In this document: in pieces, positions 50,184 through 59,827 of the stretch
Position numbering within the stretch: position 1 is the first letter of the stretch
Layout: each line of letters starts with the position of its first letter
Assembly (NCBI RefSeq): GCF_001510665.1
Contig: NZ_LMTI01000003.1
Span: forward strand, 97,766 to 161,765
DNA: 64,000 nucleotides
Origin: Bacillus sp. FJAT-27445
Lineage (GTDB): Bacteria > Bacillota > Bacilli > Bacillales > Cytobacillaceae
Direction of reading: 5' to 3'
Notes under the pieces: generated by a model
The model's input: the letters and a program-made list of their open reading frames with translations, nothing else
Told to the model about the DNA's origin: nothing
Databases searched by the model: none
Translations under genes and position numbers: made by a program

Positions 50184-51899
50184 TTAGAGCAACGTTTGCT
50201 TTTGCTGAATGAGTAAATTCAGTTCCTTATCAACCTTGGAATAGTCATCGCTTTCGGGCGTTAACATGCTGATTTTCCCAAGCAGCTCGGCTATTTTTGT
50301 ATCAAGAATGACAAGCTCTTCCTGCCGGCGGCGATTATCCGGCCGCGCTTGGGCCGATTGTCGTTGTTCGTATTCGCGCAGCCCTGTTTCAATTCGCTGA
50401 ATCCGGTTATTATCAATCACTAATAATTTGTCGCAAAGCCGTTCAATGAAGTACCTGTCATGCGAAACGATTAGAAGGGTACCGGAATAGCTCGCCAACG
50501 TTTCTTCCATTTGCTCGCGGCTTGGCAAATCAAGATGGTTGGTTGGCTCATCAAGGACAAGCATATCGTATTCCTGCATAATCATATGAACAAGCTTGAT
50601 CCTCGTCCGTTCACCAAGGCTTAAAGCCGCAACACGAGTTGAAAGCTTCTCTTCCTTCATGCCCATATTGGCAAAAAGGGTACGCGCTTTTGTGCGGTCC
50701 TCCATGCTTTCCAAGCCCATGAACTCAAGGACGGTCCGGTCACCCGGCAGGTCGCCCACATCCTGGCTTAAAGAGGCAATACGTACCGAATCGCTTCTCC
50801 AAATTGCCCCCTTGGAGGCGCTCAATTCTCCCAGCAGCATTTTAATAAAGGTTGTCTTTCCGGCTCCGTTAGATCCAAGTAGGGCAATCCGCTCGCCGTG
50901 TTTAATGTAAAAATGGCTTTTTTCAAATAGAATTCGTTCACCAAATGATTTGCCCAATCCGCGGGCCTCAAGAATTCGTTTCCCTCGGTTTCCAGCTGCT
51001 TCAAAGTCGAACCGGACAGATAGTTCATCTTTTGGTCTTTCAATATTCTTTTTGGATAGTTCATGATTAAGACGCTTTAGCTTGGATTTGATTTGTGCGT
51101 CTTTTTTCTTTGCCTGGACCCGGCCGTATTCTTTAAAACCCGTTTGCCGGTTTTCAGAGGGAGTCCTACCTTTTCCGGCTTCCCGATGCGACTTTTCGGA
51201 CCACTGCTTCAGCTGGGCAACCTGATTGTTAATAAGTTCTATGCGCTGTTGCTGCTTCTGATATTCCTTTTCTTGCTGCTCATGCTTCCGTTTCTTCTCG
51301 GTCCGGTAATTTGTATAGTTGCCCTCATAGACTGTGAGTTTTCCGTCTTCAAGCTCGAAAATCTTTGTAACCGTCTCGTCAAGGAAATGCCGGTCATGAG
51401 AAATAATCAGCGCGGCTTGATCCGAATTTTTAATGGATTTGATCAACCAATTTAAACCTTTTAAATCCAAATGGTTTGTTGGTTCATCGAGGATAAAGAG
51501 GCCGGGTTTTTGAGCCCAGATTCCGGCAAGAGCGAGCTTCAGCCGTTCTCCGCCGCTAAGATTGCAAAGCCGTGAATCCTCCCATTCAAGCATTTTTTTC
51601 AGGCCCAGTTGGCTGGCGGCTTCAAGGAGTGCTTCTTCTTTTTCGCTCCCCGGGATCGACAAATCATATTCAGTTGATTGGGGGAGGTAGCCGATCCGTA
51701 AGCTTGGATCCCTTGTCGCGATGGTTCCTCCATCAGGTTCCAGCTCGCCTGTAAGCAGCTTCACGAGCGTTGTTTTCCCGGATCCATTCCAGCCAACAAG
51801 CCCGATCTTTTCCCCAGCCCTTATATCAAAAGAAACGTCGCCAAGCAGTTCGCGTTCTCCATAATTCTTTTTGATATTTATAGCCTTGATAAGTTCCAT
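50184..51899 (-). CDS. vmlR: ABC-F ribosomal protection protein, VmlR-like
   Basis: A 571-residue ABC-F protein. ABC1: GWNGSGKTT, LSGGERLKLALAG, LDEPTNHLDL. The long inter-domain linker (about residues 195-300, basic, coiled) is the antibiotic-resistance arm. ABC2: GSNGAGKTT, LSLGERTRIKLVHM, LDEPTNHLDLPSREQ. The C-terminal extension with LLGKISMLTPESDDY matches VmlR of B. subtilis, which gives virginiamycin M, lincomycin and pleuromutilin resistance. ATG 51899 follows GAGGTGA. An attenuator leader lies upstream. Confidence 0.87.
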   Translation of the reverse strand: MELIKAINIKKNYGERELLGDVSFDIRAGEKIGLVGWNGSGKTTLVKLLTGELEPDGGTIATRDPSLRIGYLPQSTEYDLSIPGSEKEEALLEAASQLGLKKMLEWEDSRLCNLSGGERLKLALAGIWAQKPGLFILDEPTNHLDLKGLNWLIKSIKNSDQAALIISHDRHFLDETVTKIFELEDGKLTVYEGNYTNYRTEKKRKHEQQEKEYQKQQQRIELINNQVAQLKQWSEKSHREAGKGRTPSENRQTGFKEYGRVQAKKKDAQIKSKLKRLNHELSKKNIERPKDELSVRFDFEAAGNRGKRILEARGLGKSFGERILFEKSHFYIKHGERIALLGSNGAGKTTFIKMLLGELSASKGAIWRSDSVRIASLSQDVGDLPGDRTVLEFMGLESMEDRTKARTLFANMGMKEEKLSTRVAALSLGERTRIKLVHMIMQEYDMLVLDEPTNHLDLPSREQMEETLASYSGTLLIVSHDRYFIERLCDKLLVIDNNRIQRIETGLREYEQRQSAQARPDNRRRQEELVILDTKIAELLGKISMLTPESDDYSKVDKELNLLIQQKQTLL

Positions 51900-51962
51900 A
51901 CAAATCACCTCAGTATTTTTGTAAAAATCATATTGAAGACTGAACCGGATTTGAAAAAATCA

Positions 51963-51995
51963 TAAGAAAAACCTCCCCGGGAACCCGAAGAGGCT
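51963..51995 (-). terminator. Attenuator terminator in the vmlR leader
   Basis: Minus strand CCTC-TT-CGGG / CCCG-GG-GAGG stem followed by TTTTTC, about 70 nt before the vmlR start. Confidence 0.75.
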
Positions 51996-52044
51996 GATTG
52001 TATGGCAAATTAGTCCTAATCAAGTCAGCTTTTAAAAAGTACAC

Positions 52045-52092
52045 CTAAAAAAGCGTGTAAAAAGCTTTCGCTTGAAAAGTAAAAAAGGGCAT
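52045..52092 (-). CDS. Leader peptide candidate 2 of vmlR (15 aa)
   Basis: MPFFTFQAKAFYTLF, behind a modest AGGA. Its 3' half overlaps a small AAGCG/CGCTT hairpin with a T-run. Ribosomes stalled here could change folding of the downstream attenuator. Confidence 0.4.
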   Translation of the reverse strand: MPFFTFQAKAFYTLF

Positions 52093-52116
52093 ACGAATCC
52101 TATTCTTCAGGTTTCC

Positions 52117-52131
52117 TCATTTCATATTCAT
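52117..52131 (-). CDS. Leader peptide candidate 1 of vmlR (MNMK)
   Basis: A four-codon frame plus TGA, with a strong AGGAG 7 nt before ATG. It is too short to be anything but a translated leader sensor. Confidence 0.5.
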   Translation of the reverse strand: MNMK

Positions 52132-52208
52132 GAGTCCACTCCTAAAAAATAAGATTATAACTTCATTGCCCCTGTACCATCCTTTTAATGTAATTGTATT
52201 TCATCATA

Positions 52209-52238
52209 AGTATATGCAGGAGGTTGAATGTCTGTCAA
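52209..52238 (-). promoter_or_regulatory. Promoter of the vmlR leader
   Basis: Minus strand TTGACA (52233-52238), 18-nt spacer, TATACT (52209-52214). It predicts a ~300-nt leader. Confidence 0.7.
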
Positions 52239-52326
52239 TGTTCATGGAAAAAACCGCAAGGCTTTGAGGAGGATAGTGAACTCCGGTAGAATGAAATTAT
52301 GAATACAGAGGAAAAGGTGCATTTTG

Positions 52327-53445
52327 ATGAAGAAGTTCATTGTAATTGGGGCCGGAATACTTGGGGCATCCGCAGCCTACCATCTGGCAAAAGCCGGTGC
52401 AGATGTAACCGTTATTGACCGGCATGATCCCGGCCAGGCAACCGATGCCGCGGCAGGGATTATCTGCCCATGGCTGTCCCAGCGGCGGAACAAAGCGTGG
52501 TATGCGCTTGCGAAGGGAGGAGCGGCGTATTATTCGTCGCTTATCCGGCAGCTAGAGGAAGATGGCGAAGAGGAAACAGGTTATGCACGGGTAGGGGCAT
52601 TGAGTTTGCATACCGACAGGGACAAACTTGCGAAAATGGAAGAGCGGGCGCTCTCAAGGCGGGAGGATGCGCCTGAGATAGGTGAAATCAGCCAGCTTGA
52701 TCCGGGGCAGACCGCACGGTTGTTTCCGCCCGTTACGGAAAAGTTTGCTTCGGTCCATGTTGGCGGTGCGGCCCGCGTTGATGGCCGCGCGTTAAGGAAT
52801 GCGCTGATGAGTGCCGCCGTAAAACATGGTGCGAAGTTTATTAATGGCTCGGCGAAGCTTGAGTTTTCTGGTGACTCGATAACGGGTGTGGCGGCCGGTG
52901 AAAATCACTATGAGGCAGATGCGGTCATTGTGGTGGCCGGTGCCTGGGCGGGAGAGCTTTTGAAACCATTGGGAATCAATTTAAAGCTTTCGGCGCAGAA
53001 AGGCCAGATTGTCCACCTGAAGCTTGAGGGACAGGATACCGGTGATTGGCCTGTAGTTATGCCTCCAAGCGATCAATATATCCTCGCCTTCGATGGCGGT
53101 AAAATTGTCGTCGGGACAACACATGAAAATGAAAAGAATTTTGACATGAGGGTTACCGCGGGCGGGCTGCATGAAGTGCTTAATAAGGCCTTGGCTACCA
53201 CGCCGGGGCTAATGGACGCTGAATTTATGGAAGCCCGGGTCGGATACAGGCCATATACACCAGGCTTCCTTCCTGTAATCGGAAAAGTCCCTGGCTACGG
53301 GAATCTCCTTTTCGCAAACGGACTCGGTGCATCAGGGCTGACTATCGGGCCGTTTCTTGGTGGGCAGCTTGCGAAGATGGGACTCGGACTGGAAGTTGAT
53401 ATTGATTTGAACCTTTATGATGTAGGCGAGATAATTGGTGATTAA
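52327..53445 (+). CDS. FAD-dependent amine/amino-acid oxidoreductase (DadA/ThiO-like)
   Basis: A 372-residue DAO-family flavoprotein: FAD site VIGAGILGASAAYHLAKAGA, GIICPWLSQRRNKAWYALA, and C-terminal VGYRPYTPGFLPVIGKVPG with FANGLGASGLTIGP. It oxidises an amino acid or related amine; D-amino acid dehydrogenase and glycine oxidase cannot be separated here. ATG 52327 follows AAGGTG. Divergent from vmlR. Confidence 0.85.
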   Translation: MKKFIVIGAGILGASAAYHLAKAGADVTVIDRHDPGQATDAAAGIICPWLSQRRNKAWYALAKGGAAYYSSLIRQLEEDGEEETGYARVGALSLHTDRDKLAKMEERALSRREDAPEIGEISQLDPGQTARLFPPVTEKFASVHVGGAARVDGRALRNALMSAAVKHGAKFINGSAKLEFSGDSITGVAAGENHYEADAVIVVAGAWAGELLKPLGINLKLSAQKGQIVHLKLEGQDTGDWPVVMPPSDQYILAFDGGKIVVGTTHENEKNFDMRVTAGGLHEVLNKALATTPGLMDAEFMEARVGYRPYTPGFLPVIGKVPGYGNLLFANGLGASGLTIGPFLGGQLAKMGLGLEVDIDLNLYDVGEIIGD

Positions 53446-53449
53446 AGGA

Positions 53450-53481
53450 AGCGCGGGCGGGATGTGCCTGTGCTTTTTTTG
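53450..53481 (+). terminator. Terminator after the FAD oxidoreductase
   Basis: AGCGCGGGC / GCCTGTGCT stem with two G-U pairs, then TTTTTT. Confidence 0.65.
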
Positions 53482-53698
53482 TTTTGTTGATAACTTAAAA
53501 TAGCCTTACTTTATTTTATAGATAATTAAAACTTATCAACATTCGATTGTGTAAAAACTTAATTGTTTTCCATGCCGACCAAAATGGCTCCATTTTCAGA
53601 AAATAATCCCATTGCGAATTGATTTTAAAATTATCCTATCGGGGTAAAAGGGTAGATATAACAATTGCTATTTTTAAAACTCCGAGGAGGAACAACCT

Positions 53699-54547
53699 AT
53701 GCAATGGAAAGGTAGACAGGGAAGTTCGAATGTTGAGGATAGAAGAGGCAAGGGCGGCGGCGGTATGCTCATGGGCGGGGGAATCGGCGGGATTGTCCTT
53801 GTTTTGATTATGACGTTTCTGGGCGGCGGCAACATAGGGGACGTCCTTAATAATCTCGGCGGGACCGGGCTCGAATCCCCCCCTCCATACGAAGAAACGG
53901 CCGAAGACAAAGAGTTGGCGCAATTTGTTTCGGTTGTCCTGGCTGATACCGAGCAGGCCTGGACGGAGATATTCAAGGAAGAGGGCCTGGAATACAGGGA
54001 GCCAACCCTTGTTTTGTACTCGGGAACCGTTCAGTCTGCCTGCGGAACGGCGGGATCAGCTGTCGGGCCATTTTATTGTCCGGGTGATGAGAAACTGTAT
54101 ATTGACTTGAGTTTTTACCGGGAGCTTCAGGACAAGTTCCAGGCTCCGGGCGATTTTGCAATGGCCTATGTGATTGCCCACGAGGTTGGCCACCATGTCC
54201 AGACATTGTTGGGGACATCGGAAAAAATGGCATCGCTCCGCCAGCGGCTTAGCGAGAAGGAATACAATAAATATCAGGTGCGGATGGAATTGCAGGCGGA
54301 TTATTTCGCAGGCGTTTGGGCAAACCGCGCCGAGAACCTAAACCTGCTCGAGGAAGGCGACCTGGAAGAGGCGCTGAATGCTGCCACCGCAGTGGGTGAT
54401 GATACAATCCAGAAGAGGTCACAAGGATATGTTGTTCCCGAAAGCTTTACTCACGGAACTTCCGAGCAGAGGAAGCGCTGGTTTTACAAAGGTTTCAAGA
54501 CGGGTACGATTGAAGGTGGGGATACCTTCAACGCCAAGAATCTTTAA
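53699..54547 (+). CDS. YpfJ-like neutral zinc metallopeptidase
   Basis: A 282-residue protein: N-terminal QWKGRQGSSNVEDRRGKGGG, a single membrane helix (about 28-46), then the zincin domain with HEVGHH (His 161, Glu 162, His 165) and the distal ELQADYFAGVWAN Glu ligand motif. CGTAGSAVGPFYCPGDEKLY is conserved in the family. Substrates unknown. CGAGGAGG ribosome binding site. Confidence 0.88.
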   Translation: MQWKGRQGSSNVEDRRGKGGGGMLMGGGIGGIVLVLIMTFLGGGNIGDVLNNLGGTGLESPPPYEETAEDKELAQFVSVVLADTEQAWTEIFKEEGLEYREPTLVLYSGTVQSACGTAGSAVGPFYCPGDEKLYIDLSFYRELQDKFQAPGDFAMAYVIAHEVGHHVQTLLGTSEKMASLRQRLSEKEYNKYQVRMELQADYFAGVWANRAENLNLLEEGDLEEALNAATAVGDDTIQKRSQGYVVPESFTHGTSEQRKRWFYKGFKTGTIEGGDTFNAKNL

Positions 54548-54578
54548 AGGTTCTTAATCCAGAAAGGGGAGTTTCATT

Positions 54579-55082
54579 TTGGCAACGGCTAATGAACGAT
54601 CTTTTTTCCTGAAGGATGACGGACAGGTTCCAAATAACCCCGAGCTGCCTGTAATAGTTTATCAAGGTGTGTTTAACGACAATCCCAATGGAATTGAGGA
54701 AACATTCAACCGGCATAATTGGACCGGCAGCTGGTCAGGCGGTATCTTCGGTTATCACCATTATCACAGCAACGCGCATGAAGTGCTTGAAGTTAAATCT
54801 GGGCAGGCGACCATCCTCCTTGGCGGCGATGCGGGTGAAAGGGTCGACCTGAAGGCGGGGGATGTGGTCCTGCTTCCAGCGGGAACCGGCCATAAATTGA
54901 TTGCTGGCAGCGAGGACTTTGAGGTGATTGGTGCCTATCCTGACGGGAACAGCCCGAATATGAAGGAGAGGAATCCGGCTGGCCGCGCGCAGGCGCTTAA
55001 GGAAATCCGTAATGTACCGGTTCCTGACACAGACCCAGTCTACGGGGATACAGGCCCGCTCCTCCGAAAATGGGTAAAATGA
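54579..55082 (+). CDS. Cupin-domain protein
   Basis: A 167-residue single-cupin protein. The barrel motif HHYHSNAHEVLEVKSGQATI and GDVVLLPAGTGHKLIAGSED carry the metal-binding His/Glu set. Similar proteins are annotated as YjlB-type cupins. No enzyme activity can be assigned. Start TTG 54579 behind AAAGGGGAG, 31 nt after the metallopeptidase gene, so co-transcription is likely. Confidence 0.85.
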   Translation: MATANERSFFLKDDGQVPNNPELPVIVYQGVFNDNPNGIEETFNRHNWTGSWSGGIFGYHHYHSNAHEVLEVKSGQATILLGGDAGERVDLKAGDVVLLPAGTGHKLIAGSEDFEVIGAYPDGNSPNMKERNPAGRAQALKEIRNVPVPDTDPVYGDTGPLLRKWVK

Positions 55083-55112
55083 GGGAAAGCCGCATGGAAA
55101 AACAGGACACAT

Positions 55113-55149
55113 AAAAACACGATGAGCGAAATTCGCTCATCGTGTTGTT
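55113..55149. terminator. Bidirectional terminator
   Basis: AACACGATGAGCGAA / TTCGCTCATCGTGTT, between convergent cupin and membrane-protein genes. Confidence 0.85.
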
Positions 55150-56829
55150 TCAGTTTAGGCCATCTATTTTAATTTGAATAGCCGGGAGGAAGTTCTCACC
55201 TGTATCCTGGTACGTTAACTGTACTTTGTCGCCTTCTTTCAGGTAAATCGCCAATGGTTCCCGTTCGGAAGAAACGATAAAGCTTTTCCGGTTGTCGAGC
55301 AGAAAGGAAATGGCTGTATAATCGCCGGACTTCTCTTTATATACCCTGAGGACTGTCCCAACTGCCTGTTTCTCTTCGGCCTTGGACCTGCCGTCAAGCC
55401 CTCCTCCTCCGCGCTGAAGTTCAAGCTTATATTGCCTGAGGGCATCGTTTGGAGTTGTACCGTAAACGGATGTTTCAGGATTTGCCGCCGAGACGATAAA
55501 GTAATTTTGCAAAAAGCCGTTTGAATCAAGGACAGGCGTCAGCCAGCTTGCCTCACCATAAAAATTGTAGAGGACCGGCATTTTGCCTTTCCATTTCTTT
55601 TCGATGAATTTCTTTTCAATGATTTGCAGTGCGCCTTCCGAATCCATATAGGACTCTTCGAGATTGCCTGTGTAATAAGTAGCTTTCCCTGTCCTTGAGT
55701 CCGTCAGGGAATAACCGAGCATCGAATCGACCCCTTCTTTCGGGCTTGAGAAGTCGGTAAAGTAATACATCGAGCCATTTTCATCGAATATTGGCGTTAC
55801 ATTTGCTTCTGTTCCTTCATCCGAAGGGAGCTTGACATCCTTTTTCCCGAACACGCTGTTCCAGAAGCCATGGACATAGTTGCCGAAATAACTGTTCTGC
55901 AGGCTTACAACTTCGGGAGAAACGGCTCCGTCTATGAAATCGGGTATCTCACCCAGGGCGTAGGCATCGGACTTTCCGCTAAGAGGGTCAACGAGCACAA
56001 TCCCTTTCACATCAAAGCCGTTCCTCGCAGAAATGAAGTTCCCGAAGGAGCGGATATAGAATGGCTTGCCGTCTTCATTCACTTCCAATTGGACATCACC
56101 ATGAAAAATGTATTTCGGGTACTTCGTCCGGATATGGCGTTCGATACTTTTTCCGAAATAGGAGGATGGGGTATAGGCCATTTCAGATTTAATGAACTTA
56201 GGGTTTGCCGATGAATCGGTAGCACTAAGCGTAAAGTAGCCAGGCGTCGTTTTCCCGTTCCACCACTTAAAGACCCCTGAAAACTCAACAGGCGCGATAT
56301 ACACATACTCGCCCTTTACCTTTTGAATTTGAAGGCTGCCTAGCTCGTAATAGCTTGTGTTCGGCACCTGTCCGAATGCCTTTCTCATCTTATTGCGTGC
56401 AAATTGAGGCGGAACGCTTGCCGGTGTTTTAGTTTCATCGAAGGTTTTGATTTCGATTTGCTGATCCATTTTCGCCGTTTCGTATTTTTCATTGGCGTTA
56501 AAGAGGAATGCCGTCAATAAATAGATGCTGAATACTAGGCTTCCAAGGAAGAACAGCGATTTAACCATCTGTTCCTTCCTAGTGGAAAACATCGCCCCAA
56601 GAGCGGCCGAAATAGTGATAATAAACCATAATGAAGTAAGGTTCCTGTCGATGTTGAATAAATAATAGAATATAAAAACCAAAACTACGAGTAGGATTGC
56701 AAGTACAATTTGCGGAATGCGGCCGGATTTTCCTTTATCCTTTTTCGGTCCCTTGAGACCGTAGAATGGAATGATTAAAATAGCCATCAGCAGTCCTGCA
56801 ATCAGTGAAAACAAGTAAATATTCCCCAT
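55150..56829 (-). CDS. Large membrane protein of unknown function (559 aa)
   Basis: Four membrane helices lie in residues 1-115 (VLAILLVVLVFIFYYLF, LWFIITISAALGAMF, FFLGSLVFSIYLLTAFLF). The remaining ~440 residues are soluble and beta-rich (YYELGSLQIQKVKGEYVYIA, FGNFISARNGFDVKGIVLVD) and end in an OB-like segment (LKEGDKVQLTYQDTG). I do not recognise a named family. The topology suggests an extracytoplasmic domain. Monocistronic with own terminator. Confidence 0.75.
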   Translation of the reverse strand: MGNIYLFSLIAGLLMAILIIPFYGLKGPKKDKGKSGRIPQIVLAILLVVLVFIFYYLFNIDRNLTSLWFIITISAALGAMFSTRKEQMVKSLFFLGSLVFSIYLLTAFLFNANEKYETAKMDQQIEIKTFDETKTPASVPPQFARNKMRKAFGQVPNTSYYELGSLQIQKVKGEYVYIAPVEFSGVFKWWNGKTTPGYFTLSATDSSANPKFIKSEMAYTPSSYFGKSIERHIRTKYPKYIFHGDVQLEVNEDGKPFYIRSFGNFISARNGFDVKGIVLVDPLSGKSDAYALGEIPDFIDGAVSPEVVSLQNSYFGNYVHGFWNSVFGKKDVKLPSDEGTEANVTPIFDENGSMYYFTDFSSPKEGVDSMLGYSLTDSRTGKATYYTGNLEESYMDSEGALQIIEKKFIEKKWKGKMPVLYNFYGEASWLTPVLDSNGFLQNYFIVSAANPETSVYGTTPNDALRQYKLELQRGGGGLDGRSKAEEKQAVGTVLRVYKEKSGDYTAISFLLDNRKSFIVSSEREPLAIYLKEGDKVQLTYQDTGENFLPAIQIKIDGLN

Positions 56830-56913
56830 AAGGTTTCTCCTTCCAGTGGCCCATGAATGGTCCCTTTAAAGAAATACGTGGCAAGTAAAGAAAAGATTCA
56901 TTACCAAAAATAA

Positions 56914-56950
56914 AAACAGGCCTTCCGGACAGGAAAGCCTGTGTAAAAAA
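56914..56950 (-). terminator. Terminator after yeeI
   Basis: Minus strand ACAGGCTTTCC / GGAAGGCCTGT stem followed by TTTTTATTTTT. Confidence 0.8.
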
Positions 56951-56955
56951 ACTGC

Positions 56956-57675
56956 CTATTCTTCCGAATCAACATTATGATACACTTGCCGGACGTCCTC
57001 CAAATCTTCAAGGGCGTCAATCATTTTTTCGAATTTGGCCTGCGCATCGGCAGGGAGGGTTACGTCATTTTGCGCCAGCATCGTCAGTTCCGCTACGGTA
57101 AAATCAGTTATCCCTGCGTTGCTGAATGCCTCCTGTACGGCATGGAACTGGTCTGGTTCCGCATAGACGATGACCGAATCATCTTCTTCAATGATGTCAC
57201 GAACGTCCAGGTCCGCCTCCATTAACAGTTCGAGTACCTCTTCGGCTGTCTTTCCTTCAACTCCGAAAACCGCTGTCGCATCGAACATATAGGCCACCGA
57301 CCCGCTGACCCCCATATTGCCGCCATTCTTGCCAAACGCGGCGCGCACCTCGGAAGCAGTACGGTTCACATTGTTTGTAAGGGCATCAACTATGACCATG
57401 GATCCGTTCGGCCCAAAGCCTTCATAGCGTAGTTCGCTATAGTTTTCATCGGAACCGCCCTTGGCCTTTTCAATGGCACGGTCAATTATGGCCTTAGGAA
57501 CGTTATACGTTTTAGCCCGCTCGAGTACGACCTTGAGGGCCTGGTTCGATTCTGGATCCGGCTCTCCCTGCCTCGCCGCTACATAAATCTCGCGGCCGAA
57601 CTTGGCATAAATCCGGCTTGTATTCGCATCCTTGGATGCCTTTTTTTCCTTAATATTATTCCATTTGCGGCCCAT
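56956..57675 (-). CDS. yeeI: YebC/PmpR-family regulator YeeI
   Basis: A 239-residue YebC-family protein: [79 protein letters not shown]. YebC proteins bind DNA and, as shown for some, help ribosomes through proline stretches. It is very close to B. subtilis YeeI. ATG 57675 is the family start; GTG 57684 has better ribosome-binding-site spacing and may be used. Confidence 0.92.
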   Translation of the reverse strand: MGRKWNNIKEKKASKDANTSRIYAKFGREIYVAARQGEPDPESNQALKVVLERAKTYNVPKAIIDRAIEKAKGGSDENYSELRYEGFGPNGSMVIVDALTNNVNRTASEVRAAFGKNGGNMGVSGSVAYMFDATAVFGVEGKTAEEVLELLMEADLDVRDIIEEDDSVIVYAEPDQFHAVQEAFSNAGITDFTVAELTMLAQNDVTLPADAQAKFEKMIDALEDLEDVRQVYHNVDSEE

Positions 57676-57876
57676 TCTGAACACACTCGCTTTCCTTTAA
57701 ATCTCCATGGGATGATGGACGACACTACAAAAATAAGTACCTTTACTCCTGTATTTCAATCTGTAAGAAAGTAGCTGAAAAAATCACCACGAACTATTAT
57801 ACAACAATTTTAGGAAGAAATTAATTGCAAATTTAGTGAACGAGATACCACCAAACCAAAAAAAATAGTTCATAAT

Positions 57877-57912
57877 GGAAAAGGCTGACCCCCGTTCCAG
57901 AATCAGCTTTTC
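57877..57912 (-). terminator. Terminator after the diguanylate cyclase
   Basis: Minus strand AAAAGCTGA / TCAGCCTTTT stem with a 14-nt loop. Confidence 0.65.
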
Positions 57913-57925
57913 TAAACGACGGGAT

Positions 57926-59185
57926 TCAATTGTTTACAAGTTCACTATTTGCAGATATGGCGCATCCGTTAACGGCTGTGAGACGGTTTCGCCCATCCTG
58001 CTTGGATTCAAGAAGCAATTGGTCGGCAAGGATATATCCTTTCTCCAGTGGTATATGCTCCGAAATCCTGTAAAAATAGAGCCCAAAAGATGAGGTATAC
58101 GAAATGGCAACCGTTTTGGAACCGAATTCGACCTCAACGCTGCTATTCTCCACCCCGCGGAGGATTCTCCCGACCAATTCTAGGCATTGGGAGTAATTTC
58201 TGTTCCTAAGGAATAATGTAAATTCCTCGCCTCCGCTCCGGAACAGGTTATCGTTTACATTAAGATAGCTTTTCAGTTTTTGAGCAAATTGCTGGATGAC
58301 CTGATCGCCTACGGAGTGGTTATAGCTGTCATTAATGCTCTTGAATTTGTCAATATCTGCAACTACAATTCCTATATATTCCTCGGTCTCGCTCAATTCA
58401 GCCATTCTTTTGTCCATAAAGGCGCGGTTATTGATGCCGGTCAAGAAGTCTGTATAGGCCATTTGTTCGAACTTGTCCCGTTCATATTTATCCTGGATAC
58501 TTTGGGACTTGGAATAAAACGATAAGCTGACAAGATAATTTAAAAAGAAAAGGGCAATGAGCGCACCCCACTCAGCGTCATGGATGAATAGAAGCAATAA
58601 GCCATTTGTGAATGCGGTCTTCCCCATATCTGTCAAGCTTCTGCTTTTGTAAAAATCGATTGCATCTTTTAAGGTGTTAATATCCCCTAACATAGAGAAA
58701 ACAATGATCAAGAAAGTGTCTATGAGAAATGAGGATACAATTACAAGCAAAATAAGCAAAATCCAATAACCAAAGGGAATGGGTTCAAATACCGGAACCA
58801 GCAAGTTATATAAATAGTAGGCTGCCGAGTAGGCAAGGGTAAAGGAACCGATATTATAAAAGGTATCCCAAAATTCATCCGGGTCTGCTGTATTGGTCCG
58901 TTTCCGGTTAAAATAGATAGTAAACCGGTAAATCGTTTCAAAGATGAACAGGCCTAGCGGTCCGGCAAAGATTCCGAATGACAGGCTATAGGTGATTCCG
59001 TAGTCAACGGTCGTATTGCCGGTTTTTTTGACGACGCGCAAATGATGGTAAAGGGTTGAAAAAGCCCAAAACAAAAATAGAGCTTTTATATATAGGCTTG
59101 TTTGAACATCCAGGCTCCCCGAATACACGGCAATCGCCAGCGCGAAAAAAAACAATACAAAATCAAAGATTCTTGCTCTCCACAT
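57926..59185 (-). CDS. Membrane-bound diguanylate cyclase (GGDEF)
   Basis: A 419-residue protein: about seven hydrophobic segments in residues 1-225, a short coil, then a GGDEF domain (residues ~250-405) with YTDFLTGINNRAFMDKRM, DKFKSINDSYNHSVGDQV and SGGEEF (residues 318-322). The catalytic motif is intact. The I-site RxxD five residues before GGEEF is NVND, so product inhibition is probably absent. It makes c-di-GMP, the ligand of the riboswitch at 28797. Confidence 0.9.
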   Translation of the reverse strand: MWRARIFDFVLFFFALAIAVYSGSLDVQTSLYIKALFLFWAFSTLYHHLRVVKKTGNTTVDYGITYSLSFGIFAGPLGLFIFETIYRFTIYFNRKRTNTADPDEFWDTFYNIGSFTLAYSAAYYLYNLLVPVFEPIPFGYWILLILLVIVSSFLIDTFLIIVFSMLGDINTLKDAIDFYKSRSLTDMGKTAFTNGLLLLFIHDAEWGALIALFFLNYLVSLSFYSKSQSIQDKYERDKFEQMAYTDFLTGINNRAFMDKRMAELSETEEYIGIVVADIDKFKSINDSYNHSVGDQVIQQFAQKLKSYLNVNDNLFRSGGEEFTLFLRNRNYSQCLELVGRILRGVENSSVEVEFGSKTVAISYTSSFGLYFYRISEHIPLEKGYILADQLLLESKQDGRNRLTAVNGCAISANSELVNN

Positions 59186-59438
59186 TGCAGGTGCTGCCCC
59201 TTCCCAATCCTATACCATTAATAATACTTGAAAATTGTTATGGTTTGCATAACTATTTTTTGAGTAATCAGAAATATTTTCAACATATGTTAATTTTTTC
59301 AAAGCAAAGTCAAATAGTCAAATAAGTTGTACACGATCATGGTAAACTATCAATTATCCAAAATTGCAAACAAGTGCCTTGTTTCATCCTTTAAAGGTTA
59401 ATGCTATTACCTGCCCAGTAGAAAGAGAGGCCCAAAAA

Positions 59439-59765
59439 ATGACTCCATTCACTGAAAGAACAATCAAGATTATTTGCGCCATTCCTGAGGGAAAGGTAAT
59501 GTCCTATGGCCAAATCGCCAGGCTCGCGGGCAGTCCGCGGGGGGCCAGGCAGGTTGTCCGGATCCTCCATTCAATGAGTGGAAATTACAGCTTGCCATGG
59601 CACCGCGTTGTAAACAGCCATGGAGAAATCACCATCAAGGATGAAGAAACAAGTTTCCAGCAGAGGCTTCTTTTGGAGGCGGAAGGGGTGCGAATATCAG
59701 GAAACCAAGTTGAACTATCTGAATTTAGGCATAATCCTGATATAGAGTTCTGGGAGGAAATGTAA
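59439..59765 (+). CDS. Alkyltransferase-like (ATL) DNA-repair protein
   Basis: A 108-residue MGMT-family protein with the HTH-like VMSYGQIARLAGSPRGARQV. The active-site PCHR is PWHRV here: Cys is replaced by Trp, the mark of ATL proteins. Such proteins bind O6-alkylguanine without repairing it and hand it to nucleotide excision repair. ATG 59439 follows GAAAGAGAGG. Confidence 0.88.
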   Translation: MTPFTERTIKIICAIPEGKVMSYGQIARLAGSPRGARQVVRILHSMSGNYSLPWHRVVNSHGEITIKDEETSFQQRLLLEAEGVRISGNQVELSEFRHNPDIEFWEEM

Positions 59766-59827
59766 TTAATTTAAAATAAAAAGATTGCAGGCCTATTTTA
59801 AACGTGATACGATGAATGGGCAATATG

